DNA from: Pseudomonas soli
Lineage (GTDB): Bacteria > Pseudomonadota > Gammaproteobacteria > Pseudomonadales > Pseudomonadaceae
Assembly: GCF_900110655.1 (NCBI RefSeq)
Contig: NZ_FOEQ01000008.1
Coordinates: 171,902 to 235,901, forward strand
Length of the DNA stretch: 64,000 bases
Direction: 5' to 3'
The translations under genes and the position numbers were made by a program. This document shows, in pieces, positions 9,831 through 19,366 of the stretch. Positions within the stretch are counted from its first letter, which is position 1. Each line of letters opens with the position of its first letter. A model generated the notes under the pieces. It ran no database searches, was not told the origin of the DNA, and saw only the letters and a program-made list of their open reading frames with translations.

Positions 9831-9922
9831 GGCGGCCTCCGCTGTGTGAAAGGCGTCAGTCTGTCGAAACCGGGTACGGCCAGGGCGGTGCCAGGGCACC
9901 ACACACTGGTGGGGAGCTGGCG

Positions 9923-9972
9923 GTGTGAAAACGTGATGACGGGGATATCCCGCAGGTCAGCCGTTTTCACAC
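9923..9972 (-). promoter_or_regulatory. Long stem-loop between mini-ORF and toxin-like gene
   Basis: Perfect 11-bp inverted repeat (9923-9933 / 9962-9972) with a 28-nt interior. The interior contains a second complementary pair TGAC/GTCA (9937-9940 / 9956-9959) and a palindrome GGGATATCCC (9942-9951). It lies in the 160-bp gap between the 42-codon ORF and the toxin-like CDS on the same strand. It lacks a T-tract, so it may be an mRNA processing or translation-control structure, or a protein-binding site. Confidence 0.5.
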
Positions 9973-9990
9973 TGTCGCAGGGGTGCGCGG

Positions 9991-10119
9991 CTATTCCTGG
10001 TCGGCGCTGGATTGATCGTCACCGTCCTGCTCGACGCCGGGCGTCGGTTCAGCGTGGACAGCAACGGATTGCTCTTCAGGGTTCAGGCTTGGGAAGGGAA
10101 GATTCGGGATTTCATGCAT
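9991..10119 (-). CDS. 42-residue small protein upstream of toxin-like gene
   Basis: Complete ORF ATG(10119)-TAG(9991) with AGGA 8 nt upstream of the start. The peptide begins MHEIPNLPFPSLNPEEQS and ends in a very acidic tail (GVEQDGDDQSSADQE). There are no Cys and no hydrophobic signal segment. It is co-directional with and 160 bp upstream of the giant toxin-like gene, suggesting one transcript. I do not recognise a family. It could be an antitoxin-like acidic peptide, a leader peptide, a peptide precursor, or a chance ORF. The good ribosome binding site and biased composition favour a real gene. Confidence 0.5.
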   Translation of the reverse strand: MHEIPNLPFPSLNPEEQSVAVHAEPTPGVEQDGDDQSSADQE

Positions 10120-10288
10120 CTCGTCGTTCCTCGCAAGTGTGAGTGAAAAGGCAGCGCTTGGCGCATATGAGGCTTCGAAAAGCTGGGGCAGGATACAGCA
10201 GTCTGGATGACAGTTTGCGATTTTTCATGGGCGCTGGTCGATTTTCGCGGGCGGCTATCGAACATCGGGAAGCAGGAAGGGCGCGAGA

Positions 10289-10326
10289 GCGAGCAGCCCG
10301 CGACAGTGTTATCGCGGGCTGCTCGC
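10289..10326 (-). terminator. 15-bp perfect hairpin after phhC
   Basis: Arms 10289-10303 and 10312-10326 pair perfectly with an 8-nt loop, directly downstream of the minus-strand aminotransferase. The stem is GC-rich but not followed by a clear T-tract on the minus strand. It probably terminates or protects the phh transcript. Confidence 0.6.
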
Positions 10327-10342
10327 GGGCCATCGGCCAGGT

Positions 10343-11536
10343 TCAGCGACAGACGTCGGCGACGGCCGCTGCCAGCTGTTCCAGGCGCTTGGCGTCCGCT
10401 CCGGCGATGTTCGCCCGGCCGGTACCGACCATGTATACGCTGTGTCGCTCGCGCAGCAGACGCACCTGTTCGGGATTCAGCCCGGTGTAGGAGAACATCC
10501 CGCGTTGCGCGGCGATATGCGCGAAGCGCCCGGCCAGGCCATGGGGCTCCAGCGCTTTCACCAGGCCGACGCGAAGCTCGGCGATGCGCTGGCGCATGGC
10601 GTTCACTTCCTCGATCCACAACGCCTTGAGTGCCGGGTCACCGAGAATCTCGGCGACCACCGCCGCGCCATGGTCTGGCGGCGTCGACCACAGGTTGCGC
10701 GCAATGAACGCCAGCTGGCTGCGCACATCCTGCAGTTTATCGGCGTCGTGGCTGCACACCAGCAGGGCGCCGGTGCGCTCACGGTACAGGCCGAAGTTCT
10801 TCGAGCAGGAGCTGGTGATCAGCAGTTCCGGCAGTTCGGCGGCGAACAGGCGCACTGCCCAGGCGTCCTCCTCCAGGCCGTCACCGAAGCCCTGGTAGGC
10901 AAAGTCGATCAATGGCAGCAAGTTGCGCCGCTTGACGATGTCGAGCACCGCGCGCCAGTCGTCCCGGCCCAGATCGAAGCCGGTGGGGTTGTGGCAGCAG
11001 GCGTGCAGCAATACCACGTCGCCTTCCGGTGCTTGCTCCAGTGCGGCGAGCATGGCGTCGACGTTCAGGCGGTTGTCCGCGCCCACGTAGGGGTAGTGCG
11101 ACACCTTGAGCCCGGCACCGGCGAAGATCGTCTCGTGGATCGGCCAGGTCGGGTCGCTCAGCCAGATACCGCGGCCCGGCAGGCAGTGGGCGATAAACTC
11201 CGCCGCCAGGCGCAGGGCACCTGTGCCGCCAGGGGTCTGGGTGGCGCCGGCGCGCTGGCTTTTGAGCAGCGTGGAATCGCTGCCCAGCACCAGCTCGCTG
11301 ACCAGGCGTCCAAAAGCTGCATCGCCATGACCGCCAACATAGCTCTTGGTGGCTTGCCGCTCGACCAGGCGTTGCTCAGCCTGCTTTACCGCCGCCGGAA
11401 TCGGCGTCAGCCCCTGAGCGTCCTTGAACACGCCGACACCCAGGTCGAACTTGGCCGGGTTGCCGTCGCGGGCGTAGGCTTCCATCAGCCCCAGGATCGG
11501 GTCGCCAGGGACCCGAGCGATGGCGGCGAAGTGCAT
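10343..11536 (-). CDS. phhC: Aromatic amino acid aminotransferase
   Basis: 397 residues, class I fold-type I PLP aminotransferase of the AspC/TyrB group. Visible are GGTGALRLAAEFI (cofactor loop near 103), HNPTGFD near 184, and the Schiff-base lysine in SSCSKNFGLYRERTG near 250. It transaminates aromatic amino acids, here tyrosine formed by PhhA, to 4-hydroxyphenylpyruvate. The start is the ATG at 11536, which overlaps the phhB stop in TGATG, indicating translational coupling; a GTG two codons upstream is the alternative. It is the last gene of phhABC. Confidence 0.92.
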   Translation of the reverse strand: MHFAAIARVPGDPILGLMEAYARDGNPAKFDLGVGVFKDAQGLTPIPAAVKQAEQRLVERQATKSYVGGHGDAAFGRLVSELVLGSDSTLLKSQRAGATQTPGGTGALRLAAEFIAHCLPGRGIWLSDPTWPIHETIFAGAGLKVSHYPYVGADNRLNVDAMLAALEQAPEGDVVLLHACCHNPTGFDLGRDDWRAVLDIVKRRNLLPLIDFAYQGFGDGLEEDAWAVRLFAAELPELLITSSCSKNFGLYRERTGALLVCSHDADKLQDVRSQLAFIARNLWSTPPDHGAAVVAEILGDPALKALWIEEVNAMRQRIAELRVGLVKALEPHGLAGRFAHIAAQRGMFSYTGLNPEQVRLLRERHSVYMVGTGRANIAGADAKRLEQLAAAVADVCR

Positions 11537-11892
11537 CACTTGCGCCCTTCAGCAGTTTTGGCGACCTCGTCGGTGCGCGCGCACATGATGAAGTCGTTGC
11601 GGTGCAGGCCTTTGATCGAGTGGCTCCACCAGGTCACGGTGACCTTGCCCCACTCGGTCAGCAGGCCAGGGTGGTGGCCTTCGGCTTCGGCGATCTCGCC
11701 GATGGCGTTGGTGAAGGCCAGGGCGTGCTTGAAGTTCTTGAACAGGAACACGCGCTCGAGCTCCATGTGGCCGTCGCGGGTTTCGATGTTCCAGTCCGGG
11801 ATCAGTCGGATCAGTTCCGCCAGCTCCTCGTCGGTGACTTTCGGCGCATCGGCGCGGCAGGCTTCGCAGTGGGCTTGGTTCAAGGCATTCAT
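11536..11892 (-). CDS. phhB: Pterin-4a-carbinolamine dehydratase
   Basis: 118 residues, typical PCD/DCoH size. It contains the family's helix-strand run ending in HHPGLLTEWGKVTVTWWSHS (near residues 75-95), with the pterin-binding histidines. The enzyme regenerates quinonoid dihydropterin from the 4a-carbinolamine released by PhhA. It lies 38 bp after phhA and overlaps phhC by one base, so the three genes form one operon. Confidence 0.95.
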   Translation of the reverse strand: MNALNQAHCEACRADAPKVTDEELAELIRLIPDWNIETRDGHMELERVFLFKNFKHALAFTNAIGEIAEAEGHHPGLLTEWGKVTVTWWSHSIKGLHRNDFIMCARTDEVAKTAEGRK

Positions 11893-11930
11893 GGGTGTTT
11901 TCCGGTTTGAGTTGTTATCGACAGGGGCGC

Positions 11931-12719
11931 TCAGGCAGCGACCTTGGGTGGAAACTTCGGTGCGTGCAGGCCCAGCTGCATGGCCTGGTGGACCATGGTC
12001 ATGATGTCTTCGTGGGCCAGGTCGAACAGACGCTTCATGTTCGGCAGGACGAAGTACAAGGGCTGCAGGATATCGATGCGGTAGGGCGTGCGCATGGCTT
12101 CGATCGGGTCGAAGGCCTGGTGCTCTGGTTCGCTGGACAGGCTGTAGACCGTCTCTTTCGGCGAGGAGAGGATGCCGCCGCCGTAGATCTTGCGGCCTTG
12201 CGCGGTCTCCATCAGGCCGAACTCGATGGTCATCCAGTACAGGCGCGCCAGGTAGACACGCTGTTCCTTGGTCGCCGCCAGGCCGAGCTTGCCATAGGTG
12301 TGGGTGAATTCGGCGAAGAACGGGTTAGTCAGCAGCGGGCAGTGGCCGAAGATCTCGTGGAAGATGTCCGGCTCCTGCAGGTAGTCCAGCTCTTCCGGGG
12401 TGCGGATGAAGGTGGCGACCGGGAAGCGCTTGCTGGCCAGCAGTTCGAAGAAGGTCTGGAAGGGGATCAGCGCAGGGACGCGGGCGACCTGCCAGCCGGT
12501 GGTGGCGCCAAGCACCTTGTTGACTTCGCCCAGCTGCGGGATGCGGTCATGGGGCAGCTTGAGCTGGTCGATGCCGTCGAGGTACTCCTGGCATGCCCGG
12601 CCTTCGATCACTTTCAACTGACGGGTGATCAGGGTGTTCCACACCGCATGCTCTTGCTGCGGGTAGTCGATAAAGCCATGCGCATCGGGCTCGCGTGCCA
12701 CGTACTGCGTCTGTTTCAT
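11931..12719 (-). CDS. phhA: Phenylalanine 4-monooxygenase (phenylalanine hydroxylase)
   Basis: 262 residues, the size of bacterial PAHs that lack the regulatory domain. The iron ligands are visible as H121 and H126 in IFHEIFGHCPLL and E166 in WMTIEFG. The enzyme hydroxylates Phe to Tyr with tetrahydropterin and O2. The ribosome binding site AGGAGAGCC precedes ATG 12719. It is divergent from phhR, and two TyrR-type boxes lie in the shared region. First step of the pathway PhhA to PhhC. Confidence 0.96.
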   Translation of the reverse strand: MKQTQYVAREPDAHGFIDYPQQEHAVWNTLITRQLKVIEGRACQEYLDGIDQLKLPHDRIPQLGEVNKVLGATTGWQVARVPALIPFQTFFELLASKRFPVATFIRTPEELDYLQEPDIFHEIFGHCPLLTNPFFAEFTHTYGKLGLAATKEQRVYLARLYWMTIEFGLMETAQGRKIYGGGILSSPKETVYSLSSEPEHQAFDPIEAMRTPYRIDILQPLYFVLPNMKRLFDLAHEDIMTMVHQAMQLGLHAPKFPPKVAA

Positions 12720-12837
12720 GTGGCTCTCCTGGTGAGGGCGTTCTTGTTATGTACAGGACATACCTTAGGAATATCCCTACAAACGAGGTTTTGCACCGGG
12801 GTGCGCGCCCGTCCTGCGCCGCCGTTTATCTTCTGTG

Positions 12838-12928
12838 CGTAACGATAATTTTACAAAATTAGCGTCATCCCGGAAAATCACGGACATCGAGCTGGGCAGA
12901 CGGCTATTTTTGTCAGCTTATCTTTACG
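12838..12928. promoter_or_regulatory. Two candidate PhhR (TyrR-type) boxes
   Basis: TyrR/PhhR boxes follow TGTAAA-N6-TTTACA. Box 1 (12838-12855) is CGTAAC-N6-TTTACA; box 2 (12911-12928) is TGTCAG-N6-TTTACG. Their right halves are perfect or one off. Both lie in the phhA/phhR divergent region, 119 and 192 bp upstream of the phhA start. Confidence 0.55.
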
Positions 12929-12974
12929 ACTTTTCCGTGGCGCGAGCAAAAACTCGGCCCCTTAGAGAGCCTTC

Positions 12975-14534
<1,560 letters not shown>

Positions 14535-14561
14535 TCTGGAAGTTTATCGAGGCTTGAATTG

Positions 14562-14616
14562 ATCGCGGGGCAAGCCCACACACGAATGCAGTGGTGGGAG
14601 GGGCTTGCCTCGCGAT
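14562..14616. repeat. REP-like inverted repeat after phhR
   Basis: Arms 14562-14577 (ATCGCGGGGCAAGCCC) and 14601-14616 are complementary apart from one position, of the P. putida REP type. It lies between the convergent genes phhR and the DUF2790 gene and may terminate both. Confidence 0.7.
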
Positions 14617-14628
14617 AAGCCTATGGTC

Positions 14629-14883
14629 TCAGCCGTTGGAGCAACCGTTGCCCATCACGCGGTATTCGAGAATGTGCTTCTGGCCCTGGGAGTCCTCATA
14701 GGTCATGCGCGCAGGCACCACTTCGCAGACGTTCGGCACTTCGCTCATGGAGATGACGCGGGCGATATCCAGGTGCTGCGAATAACTGTACTGTTCAACC
14801 GGAATCTGCTCGACATCTTTTGCTTCGCCGGCCAGTGCCGCGCCGCAAAAACCGCCAAGTACCAATACCAGTAAAGCTTTCAT
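14629..14883 (-). CDS. DUF2790 family small exported protein
   Basis: 84 residues beginning MKALLVLVLGGFCGAALAG, a clear Sec signal peptide with an ALA-type cleavage site. The mature part (about 65 residues) carries the DUF2790 pattern LDIARVISMSEVPNVCEVVPA and a second Cys near the C-terminus, probably disulfide-bonded in the periplasm. This family is widespread in Pseudomonas with unknown function. ATG 14883 is preferred over a TTG two codons upstream; AGGT lies about 11 nt before it. Confidence 0.88.
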   Translation of the reverse strand: MKALLVLVLGGFCGAALAGEAKDVEQIPVEQYSYSQHLDIARVISMSEVPNVCEVVPARMTYEDSQGQKHILEYRVMGNGCSNG

Positions 14884-15290
14884 TTTCAATTTACCTGTCT
14901 AAGGTCGTGAGGGGGCGCGCGGCGCTTGTGGCGCCGCGAGTGCAACTAAGTTTCAACTATCAGGATAAGGTGCGGATTAACGTTGCCTTCGTGGGGGCTG
15001 TTTCCAAGTTAATCGCGTTGCCGTTGCTGGCGAGGTGAATTCTAGGAGGGTGGTCCGGGCTGAAACAGAGCGGGTTTTGATAAAGTCTTTTGACAGAATC
15101 TGTAACAATCACTGGCAAAGCGCTGCCTTTTGCCGCCGGCGATGGCTGGATGCCATGCGCTAGAGCGGTTGCTGTAAATTCGTGGGCTGACGGTTCGTCG
15201 CGTTACTACCAACGTCGAATGGTCTTTGTCGCTCTGGTACAGTTACAAACGCTTCCATACAAAAACAACTATTACACCGAGGTAACACAG
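14884..15290. other. 407-bp intergenic region upstream of acsA
   Basis: Divergent promoter region for the DUF2790 gene and acsA. Near 14915-14940 there is a GC-rich hairpin (GGCGC...GCGCC). The stretch 15070-15240 is moderately AT-rich and probably carries the acsA promoter. No ORF in it shows protein-like composition with a ribosome binding site. I saw no clear sigma-54 site. Confidence 0.5.
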
Positions 15291-17252
15291 ATGAGTGCGG
15301 CTCCACTGTATCCCGTTCGTCCCGAGGTTGCGGCCAGTACCCTGACCGACGAGGCCACCTACAAGGCCATGTACCAGCAATCGGTGATCAACCCGGACGG
15401 CTTCTGGCGCGAGCAGGCCCAGCGTCTGGACTGGATCAAGCCCTTCACCAAGGTCAAGCAGACCTCGTTCGACGACCACCATGTCGATATCAAATGGTTT
15501 GCCGACGGCACTCTGAACGTCTCCTACAACTGCCTGGACCGCCACCTCGAAGAGCGCGGCGACCAGCTGGCGATCATCTGGGAAGGCGACGACCCTTCCG
15601 AGCATCGCAACATCACCTACCGTGAGCTCCACGAGCAGGTCTGCAAGTTCGCCAACGCCCTGCGTGGCCAGGACGTGCACCGGGGTGACGTGGTCACCAT
15701 CTATATGCCGATGATCCCCGAGGCCGTGGTCGCCATGCTGGCCTGCGCGCGCATCGGGGCGATCCACTCGGTGGTGTTCGGCGGCTTCTCGCCCGAGGCG
15801 CTGGCCGGCCGCATCATCGACTGCAAGTCCAAGGTGGTGATCACCGCCGACGAAGGCCTGCGTGGTGGCCGCCGTACCCCGCTCAAGGCCAATGTCGACC
15901 TGGCCTTGACCAACCCTGAAACCAGCAGCGTGCAAAAGATCATCGTGTGCAAGCGCACTGGTGGCGACATCGCCTGGCACCAGCACCGCGATATCTGGTA
16001 CGAAGACCTGATGAAGGTCGCCTCCAGCCACTGTGCGCCGAAAGAAATGGGTGCCGAGGAGGCGTTGTTCATCCTCTATACCTCCGGCTCCACCGGCAAG
16101 CCCAAGGGCGTGCTGCACACCACCGGTGGCTACCTGGTGTATGCCGCGCTGACCCACGAGCGCGTGTTCGACTATCGCCCGGGCGAAGTGTACTGGTGCA
16201 CCGCTGACGTGGGTTGGGTCACCGGCCACAGCTACATCGTCTATGGCCCGCTGGCCAATGGTGCGACCACGCTGCTGTTCGAAGGTGTGCCGAACTACCC
16301 GGACATCACCCGCGTGTCGAAGATCGTCGACAAGCACAAGGTCAACATCCTCTACACCGCGCCGACCGCCATCCGCGCCATGATGGCCGAGGGCGAGGCG
16401 GCGGTCGCCGGCGCCGATGGCTCCAGCCTGCGCCTGCTGGGTTCGGTGGGCGAGCCGATCAACCCTGAAGCCTGGAACTGGTACTACAAGACAGTCGGCA
16501 AGGAACGTTGCCCGATCGTCGATACCTGGTGGCAAACCGAGACCGGCGGCATCCTCATCAGCCCCTTGCCGGGCGCCACGGGGCTCAAGCCGGGTTCGGC
16601 GACCCGTCCGTTCTTCGGCGTGGTGCCGGCACTGGTGGACAACCTGGGCAACCTGATCGACGGCGCCGCCGAGGGCAACCTGGTGATCCTCGATTCCTGG
16701 CCGGGCCAGTCGCGTTCGCTGTACGGCGACCACGACCGCTTCGTCGACACCTATTTCAAGACCTTCCGTGGCATGTACTTCACCGGTGACGGCGCCCGTC
16801 GCGACGAAGATGGCTACTACTGGATCACCGGCCGCGTGGATGACGTGCTCAACGTTTCTGGCCACCGCATGGGCACCGCCGAGATCGAGAGCGCGATGGT
16901 GGCGCATCCGAAGGTCGCCGAGGCGGCGGTGGTGGGCGTGCCGCACGACATCAAGGGGCAGGGTATCTATGTCTACGTCACCCTGAACGCCGGCGAGGAA
17001 TCGAACGAGCAATTGCGCCTCGAGTTGAAGAATTGGGTGCGCAAGGAGATCGGCCCGATCGCTTCGCCGGACGTCATCCAGTGGGCGCCGGGGCTGCCGA
17101 AGACCCGCTCGGGCAAGATCATGCGCCGCATCCTGCGCAAGATTGCCACTGGCGAGTACGATGCGCTGGGCGATATCTCCACCCTGGCCGATCCAGGGGT
17201 GGTGCAGCACCTGATCGATACCCACAAGGCGATGAGCCTGGCTTCGGCCTGA
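15291..17252 (+). CDS. acsA: Acetyl-CoA synthetase
   Basis: 653 residues, the standard Acs length. The AMP-forming adenylate signature YTSGSTGKPKG lies at about 263-273. The C-terminal lysine in TRSGKIMRR is K609, matching the lysine whose reversible acetylation shuts off Acs in other bacteria. The enzyme converts acetate, ATP and CoA to acetyl-CoA in the cytoplasm. ATG 15291 has AGGT 8 nt upstream, and an in-frame upstream extension has no Acs sequence. The gene ends in a REP pair and a strong terminator. Confidence 0.97.
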   Translation: MSAAPLYPVRPEVAASTLTDEATYKAMYQQSVINPDGFWREQAQRLDWIKPFTKVKQTSFDDHHVDIKWFADGTLNVSYNCLDRHLEERGDQLAIIWEGDDPSEHRNITYRELHEQVCKFANALRGQDVHRGDVVTIYMPMIPEAVVAMLACARIGAIHSVVFGGFSPEALAGRIIDCKSKVVITADEGLRGGRRTPLKANVDLALTNPETSSVQKIIVCKRTGGDIAWHQHRDIWYEDLMKVASSHCAPKEMGAEEALFILYTSGSTGKPKGVLHTTGGYLVYAALTHERVFDYRPGEVYWCTADVGWVTGHSYIVYGPLANGATTLLFEGVPNYPDITRVSKIVDKHKVNILYTAPTAIRAMMAEGEAAVAGADGSSLRLLGSVGEPINPEAWNWYYKTVGKERCPIVDTWWQTETGGILISPLPGATGLKPGSATRPFFGVVPALVDNLGNLIDGAAEGNLVILDSWPGQSRSLYGDHDRFVDTYFKTFRGMYFTGDGARRDEDGYYWITGRVDDVLNVSGHRMGTAEIESAMVAHPKVAEAAVVGVPHDIKGQGIYVYVTLNAGEESNEQLRLELKNWVRKEIGPIASPDVIQWAPGLPKTRSGKIMRRILRKIATGEYDALGDISTLADPGVVQHLIDTHKAMSLASA

Positions 17253-17259
17253 GTCGAAC

Positions 17260-17312
17260 CATCGCGGCAAGTCGGCTCCTGACGGTCGTGGGAGCGGGCT
17301 TGCCTCGCGATG
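17260..17312. repeat. REP pair after acsA
   Basis: Imperfect inverted copies of the ATCGCGGCAAG...CTCC type (left arm about 17261-17280, right arm about 17288-17311), just after the acsA stop. Confidence 0.65.
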
Positions 17313-17322
17313 AGGCTGTCAC

Positions 17323-17354
17323 AAAAACCCCCGCCCATATCCGGCGGGGTTTTT
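17323..17354 (+). terminator. Rho-independent terminator of acsA
   Basis: A-rich left arm with CCCCGCC (from 17323) pairs with GGCGGGGTTTTT (17343-17354), loop about 7 nt, T-tract within the right arm. Confidence 0.88.
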
Positions 17355-17634
17355 GCTTTACTGATACAAACTGTTACTCCGAGAGTCATCGGTAACCGTC
17401 GCTGTCACCGATTGCGCCCAAATGCGGGGCTTGTGGAAACATCTGTATGCCAAATGGGTGCATTCTGCGAGCGTTTCGTGCAGGCTCGCACGCTGCGCTT
17501 GCCGGAATACAAGGCTTTGCCAATAATGGGCCCGCTTATTGCTTTGGGTATAGGTTATTTCTCTTTTGCTCTTGCATATCTCGCGGGAGCTGTCAATATC
17601 GCCCGCCGCGGTTCCTGGCGCTTCTGTAATTAGT
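17355..17634. other. Non-coding stretch upstream of the aotJ operator
   Basis: About 280 bp with no ORF bearing a ribosome binding site and no recognised protein. It includes an imperfect inverted repeat around 17463-17505 (GCGAGCG...CGCTGCGC). It may hold the distal part of the aotJ promoter or a small RNA; nothing decisive seen. Confidence 0.35.
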
Positions 17635-17681
17635 TGTCGCTTTGAAGAAATATCGACCACCGGGCTGTCGCTAGAATGCCA
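17635..17681 (+). promoter_or_regulatory. Candidate ArgR operator upstream of aotJ
   Basis: Pseudomonas ArgR half-sites follow TGTCGC-N8-AA. One full match is at 17635-17650 and a second TGTCGC at 17666-17671 (followed by CA rather than AA after N8), 31 bp apart and in the same orientation. They lie about 130-165 bp before the aotJ start. ArgR is encoded in this cluster. Confidence 0.6.
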
Positions 17682-17800
17682 CTCACTCGCTCGTGGTCTG
17701 CGACCTTGGTCGAAACCTGCGCGGCTCGCGCTGTACCCATTCGCATATCGGGCAGCTGTTACAACTGCCTTGTATTGCCCCGTACCGATGGAGTTACCTG

Positions 17801-18586
17801 ATGAAGAAGCTCGCACTGCTTGGCGCCTTGGCGCTTTCCGTGTTTTCCCTGGTATCGCAGGCCGATGAGAAGCCGTTGAAGATCGGTATCGAGGCCGCCT
17901 ACCCACCCTTCGCCTTCAAGCAGCCCGATGGCAGCCTCGCCGGCTTCGACTACGACATCGGCAACGCCCTGTGCGAACAGATGAAAGCCAAGTGCACCTG
18001 GGTCGAGCAGGAGTTCGACGGTCTGATCCCTGCACTGAAAGTGCGCAAGATCGACGCCATCCTGTCGTCCATGTCGATCACCGACGACCGCAAGAAGTCG
18101 GTCGACTTCACCAAGCGCTACTACCTGACCCCGGCGCGCCTGGTGATGAAGGAAGGCACCACCGTCAGCGACAGCCTGGCTGAGCTCAAGGGCAAGAAGA
18201 TCGGCGTGCAGCGCGGTTCGATCCACGACCGTTTCGCCAAGGAAGTCCTGGCCCCGCAAGGCGCCACCGTGGTGCCCTACGGTACCCAGAACGAAATCTA
18301 CCTGGATGTCGCCGCCGGCCGCCTGGACGGCACCGTGGCCGATGCCACCCTGCTCGAGGACGGCTTCCTGAAGACCGATGCTGGCAAGGGCTTTGCCTTC
18401 GTCGGTCCGGCCTTCACCGACACCAAGTACTTCGGTGATGGCGTCGGTATCGCCGTGCGCAAGGGCGACACCGCCAACGCCGAGCGCATCAACGCCGCCA
18501 TCGACGCGATCCGCGCCAACGGCAAATACAAAGAGATCGAGAAGAAGTACTTCAACTTCGACATCTACGGTCCAGACTCGAAGTAA
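17801..18586 (+). CDS. aotJ: Arginine/ornithine ABC transporter, periplasmic substrate-binding protein
   Basis: 261 residues with a signal peptide MKKLALLGALALSVFSLVSQA. The mature protein is a cluster-3 polar amino acid binding protein: IGIEAAYPPFAFKQPDG near 27, GFDYDIGNAL near 50, and SSMSITDDRKKSVDFTKRYY near 90, as in AotJ/ArgT/HisJ. It binds basic amino acids in the periplasm and delivers them to AotQM. ATG 17801 has GGAG 7 nt upstream; a longer upstream frame lacks a signal peptide. First gene of the aot-argR cluster, with ArgR sites upstream. Confidence 0.92.
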   Translation: MKKLALLGALALSVFSLVSQADEKPLKIGIEAAYPPFAFKQPDGSLAGFDYDIGNALCEQMKAKCTWVEQEFDGLIPALKVRKIDAILSSMSITDDRKKSVDFTKRYYLTPARLVMKEGTTVSDSLAELKGKKIGVQRGSIHDRFAKEVLAPQGATVVPYGTQNEIYLDVAAGRLDGTVADATLLEDGFLKTDAGKGFAFVGPAFTDTKYFGDGVGIAVRKGDTANAERINAAIDAIRANGKYKEIEKKYFNFDIYGPDSK

Positions 18587-18606
18587 CCATCGAGTTTCAC
18601 CTGTGC

Positions 18607-18648
18607 AATGGTGCAAACAGCAGAATCTCTGAGGTTTGCACCATTTTT
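18607..18648 (+). terminator. Intra-operon terminator/attenuator between aotJ and aotQ
   Basis: A perfect 12-bp stem (18607-18618 / 18634-18645) and a run of Ts to 18648, with a 15-nt loop, sits in the 90-bp gap. In solute transporter operons such a structure allows more binding protein than permease to be made. Confidence 0.7.
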
Positions 18649-18676
18649 CATTCCCAAGCCCTGAGGAATTCGAATC

Positions 18677-19366
18677 ATGTTGAAAGGCTATGGGGCAGTC
18701 ATCCTCGACGGGGCGTGGCTGACGCTGCAGCTCGCCCTGTCGTCGATGGCCCTGGCCATCGTCCTCGGCCTGATCGGCGTGGCGCTGCGTTTGTCGCCGG
18801 TGCGCTGGTTGGCCTGGCTGGGGGACCTGTACTCCACGGTGATCCGTGGCATCCCTGACCTGGTCCTGATCCTGCTGATTTTCTATGGCGGCCAGGACAT
18901 CCTCAACCGGGTGGCGCCGCTGCTCGGCTATGACGACTATATTGACCTCAATCCCCTGGTCGCTGGCATCGGCACGCTGGGCTTCATCTTTGGCGCGTAC
19001 CTGTCGGAAACCTTCCGCGGTGCCTTCCTCGGCATCCCCAAGGGCCAGGCAGAGGCGGGCGCGGCCTACGGCATGAGCGGTGTCCAGGTGTTCTTCCGCA
19101 TCATGGTGCCGCAAATGATCCGCCTGGCGATCCCGGGCTTCACCAACAACTGGCTGGTGTTGACCAAGGCGACTGCGCTGATTTCGGTGGTCGGCCTGCA
19201 GGACATGATGTTCAAGGCCAAGCAGGCGGCGGACGCCACCCGCGAACCCTTCACCTTCTTCCTCGCGGTGGCGGCGTTGTACCTGGTGCTGACCAGTGTC
19301 TCGCTGCTGGCGCTGAAGTATCTCGAGAAGCGCTACTCGGTGGGCGTCAAGGCGGCTGAACTATGA
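18677..19366 (+). CDS. aotQ: Arginine/ornithine ABC transporter permease AotQ
   Basis: 229 residues, HisQ/AotQ-type inner membrane permease with about five TM helices. The EAA loop reads GAYLSETFRGAFLGIPKGQAEA-like sequence near 110-130, where the ATPase docks. It forms the channel with AotM. Stop codon overlaps the aotM start (ATGA). Confidence 0.92.
   Translation: MLKGYGAVILDGAWLTLQLALSSMALAIVLGLIGVALRLSPVRWLAWLGDLYSTVIRGIPDLVLILLIFYGGQDILNRVAPLLGYDDYIDLNPLVAGIGTLGFIFGAYLSETFRGAFLGIPKGQAEAGAAYGMSGVQVFFRIMVPQMIRLAIPGFTNNWLVLTKATALISVVGLQDMMFKAKQAADATREPFTFFLAVAALYLVLTSVSLLALKYLEKRYSVGVKAAEL

Noticed and set aside
15243..17270. 675-codon frame antisense to acsA
   Set aside because: Mirror of the acsA reading frame, without recognisable domains.
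17521..17560. Possible sigma-54 promoter upstream of aotJ (TGGGCCCGC...TTGC)
   Set aside because: The GG to GC distance is one base off the strict 10-bp spacing and the -24 element is degenerate.
17310..17633. 107-codon + strand frame between acsA and aotJ
   Set aside because: Starts inside the acsA terminator region, has no ribosome binding site and no recognisable protein features.
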